Below are positions 23,495-32,927 of a stretch of 64,000 nt of DNA, one piece after another. Position numbers and translations under genes: made by a program. This stretch comes from Leifsonia shinshuensis. Its GTDB lineage: Bacteria > Actinomycetota > Actinomycetes > Actinomycetales > Microbacteriaceae. The number at the start of each line of letters is the position of its first letter. Position 1 is the stretch's first letter. Below the pieces are notes generated by a model that ran no database searches, had not been told where the DNA came from, and saw only the letters and a program-made list of their open reading frames with translations. Location of the stretch: the NCBI RefSeq assembly GCF_014217625.1, contig NZ_CP043641.1, positions 2,356,001-2,420,000 of the forward strand, written 5' to 3'.

Positions 23495-25792
23495 ATGACG
23501 GCTGACGGACGCAGAAGATGGAAGTGGGCGCCCGCGCTGCTCGGATTCGTGGCACTGAGCGGTGTCGCCGGGCTCCTCGCCGCCGCCGCCGTCACGCCGG
23601 CCGTCGCACTGACCGGGTCGGCCGCCGACTCGACCATCAACGTCTTCGACGGCCTCCCCGAGTACATGAAGGTGGAGCCGCTGGCGCAGGCCTCCACGAT
23701 GTACGCGAACTCCGGCGGCAAGCCGGTGCCGATCGCGAGCTTCTACTCGCAGAACCGCGTGGAGGTCGGCTGGGACGCCATCTCCCAGAATCTCAAGGAC
23801 GCGGCGATCGCGACGGAGGACCCGCGCTTCTATGAACACGGCGGCGTCGACGTCACCGGCACGATCCGCGGCGCGGTGCTCACCGCGCTGCACAAGTCGG
23901 TGCAGGGCGGCTCGTCCATCACGCAGCAGTACGTCAAGAACATCCTGGTGCAGCGCTGCGAGAACAAGCAGCCAGACCCGACCGCGACGGACGCGGTCCA
24001 GAAGAAGCAGTACAAGGCCTACCAGGCCTGCTACAGCGACGCGACGGCGGTCGACCCGGTGCGCAAGCTGAAGGAGATGCGCTACGCGATCGGGCTCGAG
24101 AAGGAGTACTCGAAGAACGACATCCTGCAGAGCTACCTCAACATCGCTCTGTTCGGAGGCCGCGTCTACGGCGTGCAGTCGGCGGCCGAGTACTACTTCG
24201 GGGTGTCGGCCAAGGACATCACGCTCCCCCAGGCCGCGACGCTCATCGCCATCCTGAACAACCCGGACAACCTGCGCATCGACCAGCCGGACAACAAGGT
24301 CAACGGTGCGGCGAACGGCTACGCGCAGACCCTCGCGAGGCGCAACTACGTGCTCGACCGCATGCTGGTGAACGGCAAGATCACCAAAGAGGAGCACGAC
24401 GCCGCGAAGGCGACCAAGGTCGAGCCCAAGATCAGCCAGATGCAGAACGGCTGCATGACGGCGCAGCAGTTCAACGCGGCGTTCTTCTGCGACTACGTCG
24501 AGCGCACCATCGAGCAGAGCACGATATTCGGCAAGACCGCCGACGACCGCTCCAGCTTCCTGACGCGCGGCGGCCTCAAGATCTACACGACGCTCAACCT
24601 CGACCTCCAGTCGCAGGCGCAGCAGGCGGTGTCGGCGTACATCCCGGCCACCAGCCCCAACCTCGACCTCGGGTCGTCCAACGTCTCTGTCGAGGTCGGC
24701 ACCGGCCGGATCGTCACGATGGTGCAGAACAGGCAGTACGACAACACGGCGGCCCCGGCCGCGGGGACGACGGCCGTCAACTACAACACGGACTACGACT
24801 ACGGAGGCTCGGAGGGCTTCCAGACCGGATCGTCGTACAAGGCGTTCGACCTTCTCGAATGGCTGAAGGAGGGTCACACCCTCAACGAGGTGGTGAACGG
24901 GACGCAGCACCTCTTCCCGCAGACCGCCTTCCACGAGAGCGACCCGTGCAACGACATCGGCGGGGCGCCGTGGCCCGTCGCCAACGACGAAGGCGAGACG
25001 GTGACCTCTACCACGGTCATGCAGGCGACCGCGGCCTCCATCAACTCGATCTTCGCGATGATGGCCACCAAGCTGGACCTCTGCGGCATCAAGGAGCGCG
25101 CGCAGGACCTCGGCGTCCACGGCGCCGACGAGGCGACCAACCCGTTCCGGGCCAACCCCTCCTCCGTGCTCGGCACCAACTACATCGCCCCGATCACGAT
25201 GGCGACGGCGTACGCCGGCATCGCGAACAACGGCAAGGCCTGCAGCCCGGTCGCGATCGACAAGATCGTCACCAACGACGGCGTCGAGCACGCCGTGCCG
25301 AAAACCCAGTGCTCGACGACCCCGATCGACCCGGGAGTCGCCGCCGCCGCGATCTACGCGCTCCAGGGTGTGCTGCGCGGAGGCGGGACGGCGGCCTCGG
25401 CCAACCCGAACGACGGGGTTCCGATCTTCGGCAAGACCGGAACGACGGACAACTCGGTCGAGAACTGGCTGGTGACGTCCACGACGAAGATCGCTCAGGC
25501 CACCTGGGTGGGCAACATCTCGGGCGGCGTCGCCCTCCGAAGCCAGTCCTTCCAGGGTATCGGCGGCGGCGACGTCAAGTTCGCGATCGTCAAACGCATC
25601 CAGACCGCCCTCGACAAGGACTACGGCGGCGCAGCGTTCCCGGCGCCTCCGGCGAAGTACCTCGGAGCCCCCGCGGCTCCGAAGGCGCCCGCCTCACCGG
25701 CCGCACCGAAGGCGCCGGCCCCGCCGGCGCCCGCCCCCAACCCGGGGCCGCCGGGCAAGGGCGGCGGAAAGGGCGGCGGCGGCAACGGCTGA
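23495..25792 (+). CDS. class A penicillin-binding protein
   Basis: 765 residues. A signal anchor (residues about 9-40) is followed by the glycosyltransferase domain: ATEDPRFYEHGGVDVTGTIR, GGSSITQQYVKN, and KEYSKNDILQSYLNIALFGG. The transpeptidase domain has SSYK (SxxK nucleophile, about residue 447), SIN and GKTGTT (about 645). A Pro/Ala-rich then Gly-rich tail closes it. It polymerises and cross-links peptidoglycan outside the membrane. Start 23495 is chosen because a TATTAT box covers the earlier in-frame ATG 23486. Confidence 0.94.
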   Translation: MTADGRRRWKWAPALLGFVALSGVAGLLAAAAVTPAVALTGSAADSTINVFDGLPEYMKVEPLAQASTMYANSGGKPVPIASFYSQNRVEVGWDAISQNLKDAAIATEDPRFYEHGGVDVTGTIRGAVLTALHKSVQGGSSITQQYVKNILVQRCENKQPDPTATDAVQKKQYKAYQACYSDATAVDPVRKLKEMRYAIGLEKEYSKNDILQSYLNIALFGGRVYGVQSAAEYYFGVSAKDITLPQAATLIAILNNPDNLRIDQPDNKVNGAANGYAQTLARRNYVLDRMLVNGKITKEEHDAAKATKVEPKISQMQNGCMTAQQFNAAFFCDYVERTIEQSTIFGKTADDRSSFLTRGGLKIYTTLNLDLQSQAQQAVSAYIPATSPNLDLGSSNVSVEVGTGRIVTMVQNRQYDNTAAPAAGTTAVNYNTDYDYGGSEGFQTGSSYKAFDLLEWLKEGHTLNEVVNGTQHLFPQTAFHESDPCNDIGGAPWPVANDEGETVTSTTVMQATAASINSIFAMMATKLDLCGIKERAQDLGVHGADEATNPFRANPSSVLGTNYIAPITMATAYAGIANNGKACSPVAIDKIVTNDGVEHAVPKTQCSTTPIDPGVAAAAIYALQGVLRGGGTAASANPNDGVPIFGKTGTTDNSVENWLVTSTTKIAQATWVGNISGGVALRSQSFQGIGGGDVKFAIVKRIQTALDKDYGGAAFPAPPAKYLGAPAAPKAPASPAAPKAPAPPAPAPNPGPPGKGGGKGGGGNG

Positions 25793-25795
25793 CCG

Positions 25796-26302
25796 TCAGG
25801 CCGGCCGGCGCTCCGCTGAGCGCTCGGCGACCTCCTTGACGCCCTCGAGCATGGCGATCCAGTTGTCACGGGAGTGCCGTGCGGCCTCCACGGTCGGATT
25901 GTTGTCCTGATCGAGCGTGACGTGGGTGCCCTCCGGCGTCGCATCGAGCTCGAAGTGCAGCGCGTGATAGTTCTCCGGCACGTCCGGCAGGCCGCTCAGC
26001 GGGCTGAAGTGGGTCAGCACGATCCGCCAGGGCTCCTCCCGGTCGTCCAGCTCGATCACCCGGCCGTGGTCCTCGAACGACTTCCCCTGCCACTCGCCGC
26101 GCCAGACGATGCGCGAGCCGAGCCTCCAGTCGGAGACGACCTCCGCCCCGAACAGGATCTCGGGATGGGAGCCGCTCGACGTCAGCAGGTTCCAGACCTC
26201 CCGTCGAGGCGCGCGGACGTCCACCTCGGCTCTCGCGACGTAGTTCCCCATGGCGCGCCACTCCCGCTCCCGCCGCCGCGTCGGGCGACGTTTGTCGCCC
26301 AT
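25796..26302 (-). CDS. SRPBCC (START-like) domain protein
   Basis: 168 residues from ATG 26302, which has GAGGTGTGTG directly upstream; an in-frame ATG 26251 (MGNYVARAEV) could also serve. It has an AHSA1/SRPBCC pattern: VDVRAPRREVWNLLTSSGSHPEIL, SRIVWRGEWQGKSFEDHGRVIE, TLDQDNNPT, NWIAMLEGVKEVAE. These form a hydrophobic-ligand cavity. The ligand is unknown. Only 3 bp separate it from the convergent PBP gene. Confidence 0.82.
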   Translation of the reverse strand: MGDKRRPTRRREREWRAMGNYVARAEVDVRAPRREVWNLLTSSGSHPEILFGAEVVSDWRLGSRIVWRGEWQGKSFEDHGRVIELDDREEPWRIVLTHFSPLSGLPDVPENYHALHFELDATPEGTHVTLDQDNNPTVEAARHSRDNWIAMLEGVKEVAERSAERRPA

Positions 26303-26365
26303 CACACACCTCACGGCGCCGGGAGCACAACCCCGGGATGAGACCAGTCGGACGGACCCGCGGGG

Positions 26366-28075
26366 TCAGGCCCGCTCGAAGACCAGCGCCTCCCAGGGCT
26401 CGAGCGAACCGGACACACCGCGCGCGGCCGAGTCGTCGAGGTTGCCGAGCACGAGGTTCGCACCCGCCCATCCGTCGAGCTCCGACGGGTCGTACGGAGC
26501 CGGCTCGCTCGTCAGGTTGACGAGGACGAGCAGCCTCCGGCCGTTCAGCTCCCGCACGTACGCGAAGATCTGCGGATGGTCGGCCAGCACCAGCGTGAAG
26601 TCGCCGTCGGCGACCACGGCCGACCGATGCCGGAGGTCGATCAGACGCCGGTAGTGGGCGAACACCGAGTCCGGCGCCGGGACCTCGGCCGCGGCGTTCA
26701 CCAGCACGTAGTCCGGGTTGGCTTCGATCCACGGCGTGCCCGTGGTGAAGCCGGCGGCGGGCGCGGCCGACCACTGCATCGGCGTGCGGGCGTTGTCGCG
26801 GCTGGTGCGGCGCAGCGCGGCCATGACCACGCCGGCGTCCTGGCCCTGGATGTCGACGGCCTCCGCGTAGTGGTTGAGCGTCTCGATGTCGCGGAAGTCG
26901 TCGATGGACTCGAAGGGCACGTTCGCCATCCCGAGCTCCTCACCCTGGTAGACGTAGGGCGTTCCGCGCATCAGGTGCAGGACCGTGCCGAGCGCCTTCG
27001 CCGAGGCGACGCGGTGCTCCGGCCGGTCGTCGCCGAACCGGCTGACCACGCGGGGCTGGTCGTGGTTGTTCCAGTACAGGCTGTTCCAGCCGGCCGCGGC
27101 GAGGCCCTCCTGCCACTTGGCGAGGTTGCGCTTGAGGTCGAGGACGCTCGCCGGGCGGTCGTCCCACTTGCCGCCAGGCCCGTGGTCGAGGTCGACGTGC
27201 TCGAACTGGAACACCATGTCGAGCTCGTCGCGCGCGGGGTCGGTGAACAGCCGCGCCTCCTCCACCGAGACGCCCGGCATCTCCCCCACGGTCAGGATGC
27301 GATCGGCGCGGCCGGCGAAGACCCGCTCGTGCATCTCGTGCAGGAACTCGTGGATGCGCGGCCCCTGCCCGAAGAACGGGTAGCCCTCGCCGTACAGCTT
27401 CCCGGGCGGGACCTCGCCGTCGGGGAGGTCGACCACCTTCGAGATGAAGTTGATCACGTCCATCCTGAACCCGTCGACGCCGCGGTCGAGCCACCAGTTC
27501 ATCATGTCGTAGACGGCCTCGCGGACCTCCGGGTTCTCCCAGTTGAGGTCGGGCTGCTTGCGCGAGAAGAGGTGGAGGTAGTACTCGCCGGTAGCGGGGT
27601 CGAGCTGCCAGGCGGGGCCGGAGAAGAACGACCCCCAGTTGTTCGGCTCTGCCCCTTGCTCGCCGGGCTCCCGGCCGTCGCGCGCGGGGCGCCACCAGTA
27701 CCAGTCGCGTTTCGGGTTGTCGAGCGAGGAGGCCGACTCGATGAACCACGGGTGCTCGTCGGAGGTGTGGTTGACCACGAGGTCCATGACGAGCTTGATG
27801 CCGCGCGCGTGGAGACCGGCCAGCAGCTCGTCGAAGTCGCCGAACGTCCCGAACAGCGGGTCGATCGCGCGATAGTCGCTGATGTCGTAGCCGTTGTCGT
27901 CGTGCGGGGACGCGTAGATGGGCGAGAGCCACACCACGTCGACGCCGAGCTCCTGCAGGTGGTCGAGGTGCTGGATGACGCCGCGCAGGTCGCCGATGCC
28001 GTCGCCGTCGCTGTCCGCGAAACTGCGCGGATAGATCTGATAGACGACCGCCGACTTCCACCATGTCTCGCTCAC
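26366..28075 (-). CDS. GH13 alpha-glucosidase (oligo-1,6-glucosidase type)
   Basis: 569 residues, a full GH13 enzyme. Conserved regions in order: VVYQIYPRSFADSDGDGIGD, DLVVNHTSDEHPWF (region I), GFRMDVINF (nucleophile Asp, about 200), ILTVGEMPG (acid/base Glu, about 257) and WNNHDQPRVVSRFGDD (third Asp). It hydrolyses alpha-glucosidic bonds of small oligosaccharides; there is no signal peptide, so it acts in the cytoplasm on imported sugars. The start GTG 28075 lies 6 nt after TAAGGT, giving it its own promoter, 40 bp after the Gfo/Idh gene. Confidence 0.93.
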   Translation of the reverse strand: MSETWWKSAVVYQIYPRSFADSDGDGIGDLRGVIQHLDHLQELGVDVVWLSPIYASPHDDNGYDISDYRAIDPLFGTFGDFDELLAGLHARGIKLVMDLVVNHTSDEHPWFIESASSLDNPKRDWYWWRPARDGREPGEQGAEPNNWGSFFSGPAWQLDPATGEYYLHLFSRKQPDLNWENPEVREAVYDMMNWWLDRGVDGFRMDVINFISKVVDLPDGEVPPGKLYGEGYPFFGQGPRIHEFLHEMHERVFAGRADRILTVGEMPGVSVEEARLFTDPARDELDMVFQFEHVDLDHGPGGKWDDRPASVLDLKRNLAKWQEGLAAAGWNSLYWNNHDQPRVVSRFGDDRPEHRVASAKALGTVLHLMRGTPYVYQGEELGMANVPFESIDDFRDIETLNHYAEAVDIQGQDAGVVMAALRRTSRDNARTPMQWSAAPAAGFTTGTPWIEANPDYVLVNAAAEVPAPDSVFAHYRRLIDLRHRSAVVADGDFTLVLADHPQIFAYVRELNGRRLLVLVNLTSEPAPYDPSELDGWAGANLVLGNLDDSAARGVSGSLEPWEALVFERA

Positions 28076-28081
28076 GGGCCC

Positions 28082-28087
28082 ACCTTA
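28082..28087 (-). promoter_or_regulatory. -10 box (TAAGGT) for the GH13 gene
   Basis: Minus strand, 6 nt before GTG 28075; it supports a separate leaderless transcript. Confidence 0.5.
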
Positions 28088-28115
28088 CCCGTGGGGCGCG
28101 GGGCGGGCGGGCCGC

Positions 28116-29048
28116 TCAGGCGTCGCGGCGGTCGAGAACGACCCGCGCGCCCGCCTGCGCGGACTCCCTGGCGGCCAGGCAGACCCGCAGCGCCTCGATC
28201 GCGGCGGCCACCGGCGATCGGGCCGGCTCCGCACCGCGCTCGACGCACTCCAGGAAGTAGCGGGCCTGGGCCGCGAAGGCGTCGCCGGGGACGTCGGCCA
28301 CGGTGTCCGTTCCTCCGTCGCCGACGACCTCCAGCGTGGTGCGGAAGGCCGCGCCGGCCGGGAGGTCGGCGACCGCGAGAAGCTGCGCCACGCCTCCCGA
28401 CGCGTACTCGACCGTGATCGCGGCCGGGGCTCCGAAACCGTCGCCCGGCGTGCGGACCGCCGTGACTGCGACGGGGTCGCCGAGGTACGCGTTCGCCTGG
28501 TCGACGTCGTGGATGGCGAAGTCCACGATCATCCCGCCGGAGCGGGTCTCATCGGCCAGCCACTCCGCCCAGGCCGGAGCGGCCGACAGCCGCGAGGCGA
28601 GCACGGCGCGCGGACGCCCGACCGAGCCGGCCGCGACGCGTTCGGCCAGCGCCGCATAGCCCGGGAAGAACCGCACGACATGGGCGACCATGAGGACACC
28701 GGGCGCGCGCGCCGCAGCGTCGGCGACCCGTTCGGCGTCGGCGATCGTGAGCGCGATCGGCTTCTCGAGCAGCACGCTCCTGCCCGCGGCGAGCGCCTGA
28801 ACGGCGAGGTCCGTGTGGGTGGGGGTCGGCGTGCAGATCGAGACCAGATCGGCGCCGGGATCGTCCAGCGCCTCATCGAGGGAGGTCGCCCAGCGTGCGC
28901 CCGGAGCAGCGAGATCGGGACGCCTGCGGGGCGACACCACCCAGCGGACCGGGACGCCGCACGCGGCCCAGGCCTCCGCATGCGCGCGGCCCATCCGGCC
29001 GGCGCCGACGACGATCGCGCCGTGGCCCGTGGCGGGCGCGTCGCTCAT
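28116..29048 (-). CDS. Gfo/Idh/MocA-family oxidoreductase
   Basis: 310 residues. The N-terminal Rossmann motif is IVVGAGRMGRAHAEAW (about 11-26), followed by SICTPTPTHTD and the EKPI motif (LLEKPIALT, about 94) with the catalytic-type Lys. FAIHDVDQA (about 173) supplies the His region of the C-terminal domain. Family members oxidise or reduce sugar or inositol derivatives with NAD(P). The start ATG 29048 overlaps the ROK stop (ATGA), so it is in one operon with that repressor. Confidence 0.9.
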   Translation of the reverse strand: MSDAPATGHGAIVVGAGRMGRAHAEAWAACGVPVRWVVSPRRRPDLAAPGARWATSLDEALDDPGADLVSICTPTPTHTDLAVQALAAGRSVLLEKPIALTIADAERVADAAARAPGVLMVAHVVRFFPGYAALAERVAAGSVGRPRAVLASRLSAAPAWAEWLADETRSGGMIVDFAIHDVDQANAYLGDPVAVTAVRTPGDGFGAPAAITVEYASGGVAQLLAVADLPAGAAFRTTLEVVGDGGTDTVADVPGDAFAAQARYFLECVERGAEPARSPVAAAIEALRVCLAARESAQAGARVVLDRRDA

Positions 29049-30247
29049 CGCACCGCGCTGTCGACCTGCGCCGGGTCGAACAGCGCGTCGAGGACGAGCC
29101 GTCCCGCACCCCGGATGCCGGCCTCCTGCTTCGCCACGCTGACCGCGATGTCGAGCTGGTCGGTGATCATCGGCAGGCAGTCGGAGTAGATGGCCGAGCG
29201 GACGCCGGCGACGAACGCCTCCGCCTCGCCGAGGATGCCGCCGAGCACCAGGCGCTGCGGGTTGAAGAAGTTCATGATCGTCGCGAGCACACCTCCGGTG
29301 CGCAGGCCCGCCTCCCGCAGCATGAGCGTCGCGAGCGGGTGGGCGTCCCTGGCGAGGGCGACGACGTCGCGGGTGTCGGCCACGTCCACGCCGTCCCGGC
29401 GCAGGGCCTGGACGATCGCGGCGCCTCCGGCGACGGCGTCGAGGCAACCGACGCGGCCGCACGAGCACAACACCTCGGGGGCGCCGGGCACGGTGACGTG
29501 GCTGATGTCGCCGGCCATGCCGTGGTGGCCGCGGTATACGCCGCCGAACGCGACGATCCCGCAGCCGATGCTCGACCCGGCCTTGACGAAGACGAGCTGG
29601 CCGTCGCCCGCGAGCGCGTCCGGAGTGTGCGCGGTCGCGTCGAACTCCCCGAGCGCCATCAGGTTGGCGTCGTTGTCCACCGCGACGGTCAGCCCGGTGC
29701 GGGAGGCCAGCGCGGCGGCGACGTCCAGGCCGTTCCAGCCGGGCATCCGCGACGGCGAGACCATCCGGCCGGTCGTGGAGTCGACCGGGCCGGGCATCCC
29801 GATGCCGATGCCGCGCAGCTCCTGGCCGGGCGCGGCGTGCTGCGCGCGCAGCTCCTCCGCGCTCGCGGCGATCCAGCCGAGGACGTGGTCCGGCCCTGCG
29901 GCGATCTCCATGGGCGCGGTGCGGGAGGCCAGCAGCCGCCCGGACAGGTCGAAGAGCCCGAAGGTGGCGTGGTGCGAGCCGAGGTCCGCGGCGGCGACGA
30001 CGCCCGAGCTGGCGTCGACCTCCAGCGCCCGCGGGCGGCGGCCGCCGTGCGAGACGCCCTCCCCCGCCTCGCGGAGGAAGCCGGCGGAGAGCAGGGCGTC
30101 GACCCGCTGCGCGACGGTCGACGGCGACAGGCCGGTGTGACGGGCGATGTCGGCCCGGGAGCCGGCGCGGCCCGAACGGACGAGGTGGAGGATGCCGCCC
30201 GGCGTCGCCGGTGCGTTCCCGGGTGCCGCGGTGTGCGTGCCGCTCAT
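29045..30247 (-). CDS. ROK-family transcriptional repressor
   Basis: 400 residues from ATG 30247. An N-terminal winged helix (about 18-75: SRADIARHTGLSPSTVAQRVDALLSAGFL) precedes a ROK sugar-binding domain with DLGSHHATFGLFD, IGIGMPGPVD, VDNDANLMALGE and the zinc-type motif CSCGRVGCLDAVAGG. This is the NagC/XylR architecture: a repressor released by a sugar or sugar phosphate. It is divergent from the transporter operon, with a 9-bp inverted repeat between them as the likely operator. Confidence 0.92.
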   Translation of the reverse strand: MSGTHTAAPGNAPATPGGILHLVRSGRAGSRADIARHTGLSPSTVAQRVDALLSAGFLREAGEGVSHGGRRPRALEVDASSGVVAAADLGSHHATFGLFDLSGRLLASRTAPMEIAAGPDHVLGWIAASAEELRAQHAAPGQELRGIGIGMPGPVDSTTGRMVSPSRMPGWNGLDVAAALASRTGLTVAVDNDANLMALGEFDATAHTPDALAGDGQLVFVKAGSSIGCGIVAFGGVYRGHHGMAGDISHVTVPGAPEVLCSCGRVGCLDAVAGGAAIVQALRRDGVDVADTRDVVALARDAHPLATLMLREAGLRTGGVLATIMNFFNPQRLVLGGILGEAEAFVAGVRSAIYSDCLPMITDQLDIAVSVAKQEAGIRGAGRLVLDALFDPAQVDSAVR

Positions 30248-30322
30248 TTCAGCGCATCCCCCTGTTCGCACGCATCCGTCGCGTGCAGGTCTCGGTTGAG
30301 GATACTGTACCCACTTTCTTCG

Positions 30323-30347
30323 ATTTCGAATCAACCAAATTCGAAAT
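30323..30347. promoter_or_regulatory. ROK operator candidate
   Basis: Perfect inverted repeat ATTTCGAAT-N7-ATTCGAAAT between the divergent ROK gene and the transporter operon. The TTCGAA/CGAAA composition resembles known NagC/Mlc sites. It abuts the -35 element of the plus-strand promoter. Confidence 0.65.
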
Positions 30348-30375
30348 TGCAAGAACATGACTTACTTAGTACGCT
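30347..30375 (+). promoter_or_regulatory. promoter TTGCAA-17-TACGCT of the transporter operon
   Basis: -35 at 30347-30352 and -10 at 30370-30375. The ROK operator ends on the first base of the -35, so bound repressor would exclude RNA polymerase. Confidence 0.5.
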
Positions 30376-30410
30376 CATCGCATCCCGACCGATGACGATA
30401 CGAGGAACCG

Positions 30411-31163
30411 ATGGAAACACCGAACGCTCGCCCGATGGTGAGCCTGCGCGGCGTCGACAAGCACTTCGGCGACCTGCACGTCCTCCGCTCGATCGACCTC
30501 GACGTGGCTCCCCGCGAGGTGGTCGTCGTGGTCGGGCCCTCCGGCTCCGGGAAGTCCACGCTCTGCCGCTCGATCAACCGGCTGGAGACCATCGACGGCG
30601 GCGAGATCCGCGTCGACGGCGAACTGCTCCCGCAGGAGGGCGCCGAGCTGGCCCGCCTCCGCGCCGAGGTCGGCATGGTGTTCCAGTCCTTCAACCTCTT
30701 CGCGCACCGCACCGTGCTCGACAACGTCGCGCTCGCGCCGGTCAAGGTGCGCAAGCTCAAGAAGGCGGAGGCCGAGCGCCAGGCCCTCGAACTGCTCGAC
30801 CGGGTGGGCATCGCCGACAAGGCCGGCAGCCACCCGGCGCAGCTCTCCGGCGGCCAGCAGCAGCGCGCCGCCATCGCCCGCGCGCTCGCCATGCAGCCCA
30901 AGGTGATGCTCTTCGACGAGCCGACCAGCGCGCTCGACCCCGAGATGGTCGGCGAGGTGCTCGATGTGATGACCTCCCTGGCCCGCGAGGGGATGACCAT
31001 GATCGTCGTCACGCACGAGATGGGCTTCGCCCGCCGCGCCGCCGACCGCGTCGTCTTCATGGACCACGGGCAGATCGTCGAGCAGGCGACGCCCGCCGAG
31101 TTCTTCGACTCGCCCCGCACCGAGCGGGCGAAGTCGTTCCTGGCCTCCGTGCTCTCGCACTGA
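30411..31163 (+). CDS. amino-acid ABC transporter ATPase
   Basis: 250 residues. Walker [14 protein letters not shown] (about 40-52), Q-loop [12 protein letters not shown], signature [15 protein letters not shown], Walker [15 protein letters not shown] and the H-loop [16 protein letters not shown]. The sequence is of the polar amino-acid uptake class (GluA/GlnQ). The order ATPase, binding protein, permease, permease copies the gluABCD operon of Corynebacterium. Its ribosome-binding site is GAGGAA. It leads a seven-gene run to 36558. Confidence 0.93.
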   Translation: METPNARPMVSLRGVDKHFGDLHVLRSIDLDVAPREVVVVVGPSGSGKSTLCRSINRLETIDGGEIRVDGELLPQEGAELARLRAEVGMVFQSFNLFAHRTVLDNVALAPVKVRKLKKAEAERQALELLDRVGIADKAGSHPAQLSGGQQQRAAIARALAMQPKVMLFDEPTSALDPEMVGEVLDVMTSLAREGMTMIVVTHEMGFARRAADRVVFMDHGQIVEQATPAEFFDSPRTERAKSFLASVLSH

Positions 31164-31227
31164 CGCCGCAGCACCAACGTTCCACAGCACGTCCGAACAC
31201 GAAACGTCCGAACAAGAAAGGGATGCA

Positions 31228-32181
31228 ATGACCCGCAGCTCTACCCGCACGACCCGCCGCCGGGCCGCCTTCGCCGGCGCCCTGCTCGCGGCCGTGACGC
31301 TCGCCGTCACCGCCTGCTCCTCCGGCACCTCGGCCCTCCCCGGCGACGGAGCCGGCTCCACGGCCAAGACCGACTCGGTCTTCTCCGGCGCCCCCGTCGC
31401 CAAGGCCGCCGCGATCATCCCCGGCTCCACGATGGAGAAGATCAAGAAGCGCGGCAAGCTCATCGTCGCCGAGGCGCTCGACGCCCCGCTGCTCTCGCAG
31501 CAGGACCCGACCGACCCGAGCAAGGTCACCGGCTTCGACGCCGACCTGGCCAAGCTGCTGGCGATCTACATCCTCGGCAAGCCGAACGTGGAGATCGTGC
31601 CGCCGGCGTCGGAGACCCGGGAGGCGATGCTGCAGAACGGCACGGTCGACGTCGTCTTCAACACGTACACGATCACCGAGCAGCGCGCGACGCAGGTCGA
31701 CTTCGCCGGCCCGTACTTCGAGTCCGGCCTGTCGGTCGCCGTCAAGAGCGACAACAAGTCGATCAAGAGCGAGAAGGACCTCGACGGCAAGAACGTGATC
31801 GTCGGCGCGAACACGCCGGCCGTCACCGAGGTGCCGAAGATCGCACCGAAGGCCACGGTCACCGCGTTCGGCACCGACCCGGCCGCCGTCCAGGCGCTCA
31901 TCCAGGGCCGCGGCGACGCCTACGTGCAGGACTACACCCTGCTCGCCAGCGACGCCGCCAGCGAGAAGCAGATCAAGGTGGTCGGCCAGCCGTTCACCAA
32001 GGAGCCCTACGGCATCGGCCTCCCGCACGGCGACAGCGACTTCAAGACGTTCGTCAACACCTGGCTGAAGACCATCCAGAAGGGCGGCCAGTGGGGCCAG
32101 GCGTGGAAGACCACGCTCGGCACCGTGACCGACTCGGCCATCCCGACCCCGCCGGAGATCGGCTCGGTCCCGGGTTCCTGA
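31228..32181 (+). CDS. amino-acid-type substrate-binding lipoprotein
   Basis: 317 residues. The N-terminus has a twin-Arg-like basic stretch, a hydrophobic core and the lipobox AVTAC (Cys about residue 30), so it is anchored outside the membrane. The mature part has the type-3 binding-protein fold (VTGFDADLAKLLAI, MLQNGTVDVVFNTYTITEQR, VDFAGPYFESGLSVAV). Glutamate-type ligands are usual, but context allows an amino-acid conjugate. The leader before it repeats ACGTCCGAACA at 31189 and 31204. The ribosome-binding site is AAAGGGAT. Confidence 0.9.
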   Translation: MTRSSTRTTRRRAAFAGALLAAVTLAVTACSSGTSALPGDGAGSTAKTDSVFSGAPVAKAAAIIPGSTMEKIKKRGKLIVAEALDAPLLSQQDPTDPSKVTGFDADLAKLLAIYILGKPNVEIVPPASETREAMLQNGTVDVVFNTYTITEQRATQVDFAGPYFESGLSVAVKSDNKSIKSEKDLDGKNVIVGANTPAVTEVPKIAPKATVTAFGTDPAAVQALIQGRGDAYVQDYTLLASDAASEKQIKVVGQPFTKEPYGIGLPHGDSDFKTFVNTWLKTIQKGGQWGQAWKTTLGTVTDSAIPTPPEIGSVPGS

Positions 32182-32220
32182 CCCGGCCCAGAGTTCCCCG
32201 GCGATGAGCCGGGGGACCCC

Positions 32221-32250
32221 CGGGCGGAGCCGGTCCTCCGGCTCCGCCCG
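32221..32250 (+). terminator. intra-operon hairpin after the binding-protein gene
   Basis: A perfect 13-bp stem CGGGCGGAGCCGG with its complement and a TCCT loop, without T-run. It lies in the 101-bp gap before the permeases, where partial termination or 3'-end protection would yield more binding protein than permease. Confidence 0.65.
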
Positions 32251-32282
32251 CCCCACGACTCCCCCTCACGAGTGAGCGAGCG

Positions 32283-32927
32283 ATGAATCCCCTGATCGAC
32301 AACCTCGGGCCGCTGCTGCAGGCCCTCGGCACGACGCTGATGATGGCGGTCGTGGCCGGCGTCGGCTCGATCGTGCTCGGCGTGCTTGTCACGATCGCGC
32401 GCGTGAGCCCGATCCCGGTGCTGCGCGCTGCGGCCTTCCTCTACGTGCAGTTCTTCATCAACGTGCCACTGCTGGCCCTGCTGCTGCTCGCCGTGTTCGC
32501 GCTGCCGGACGCCGGCCTCCTGCTGCCGCTGACGCCGACCGCGATCATCGTGCTCACCGTCTACGAGGCCGCCTACGTCGCAGAGGCCGTGCGCTCGGGG
32601 GTCAACACCGTCCCGGTCGGGCAGGTGGAGGCCTCCCGTGCCCTCGGCTTCACCCTCGGCCAGTCGCTGCGGCTGGTCGTCATCCCGCAGGCGCTGCGCG
32701 CGGTGGTGCAGCCGATCGGCAACGTGATGATCGCTCTCGCGATGAACACCGCCCTCGCCGCCGCGGTGGGTGTCGTGGAGCTGACCGCCGAGGTGAACAA
32801 GATCAACCTCGTCGCGGCGCAGCCCATCCTGATCTTCTCCGGCGCGGGCATCCTCTACATGGCCATCGCGCTGGCCATCGGCCTGACCGCCGGCTGGGTG
32901 GAGCGGAAGGTGGCGATCGCCCGATGA
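32283..32927 (+). CDS. amino-acid ABC permease, first
   Basis: 214 residues with about five hydrophobic segments. The EAA-loop motif for ATPase contact is present (VEASRALGFTLGQSLRLVVIPQALR, residues about 115-140). It resembles GluC. Its stop overlaps the ATG of the next permease (ATGA). The preceding ribosome-binding site is weak, so translation may depend on local structure. Confidence 0.9.
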   Translation: MNPLIDNLGPLLQALGTTLMMAVVAGVGSIVLGVLVTIARVSPIPVLRAAAFLYVQFFINVPLLALLLLAVFALPDAGLLLPLTPTAIIVLTVYEAAYVAEAVRSGVNTVPVGQVEASRALGFTLGQSLRLVVIPQALRAVVQPIGNVMIALAMNTALAAAVGVVELTAEVNKINLVAAQPILIFSGAGILYMAIALAIGLTAGWVERKVAIAR

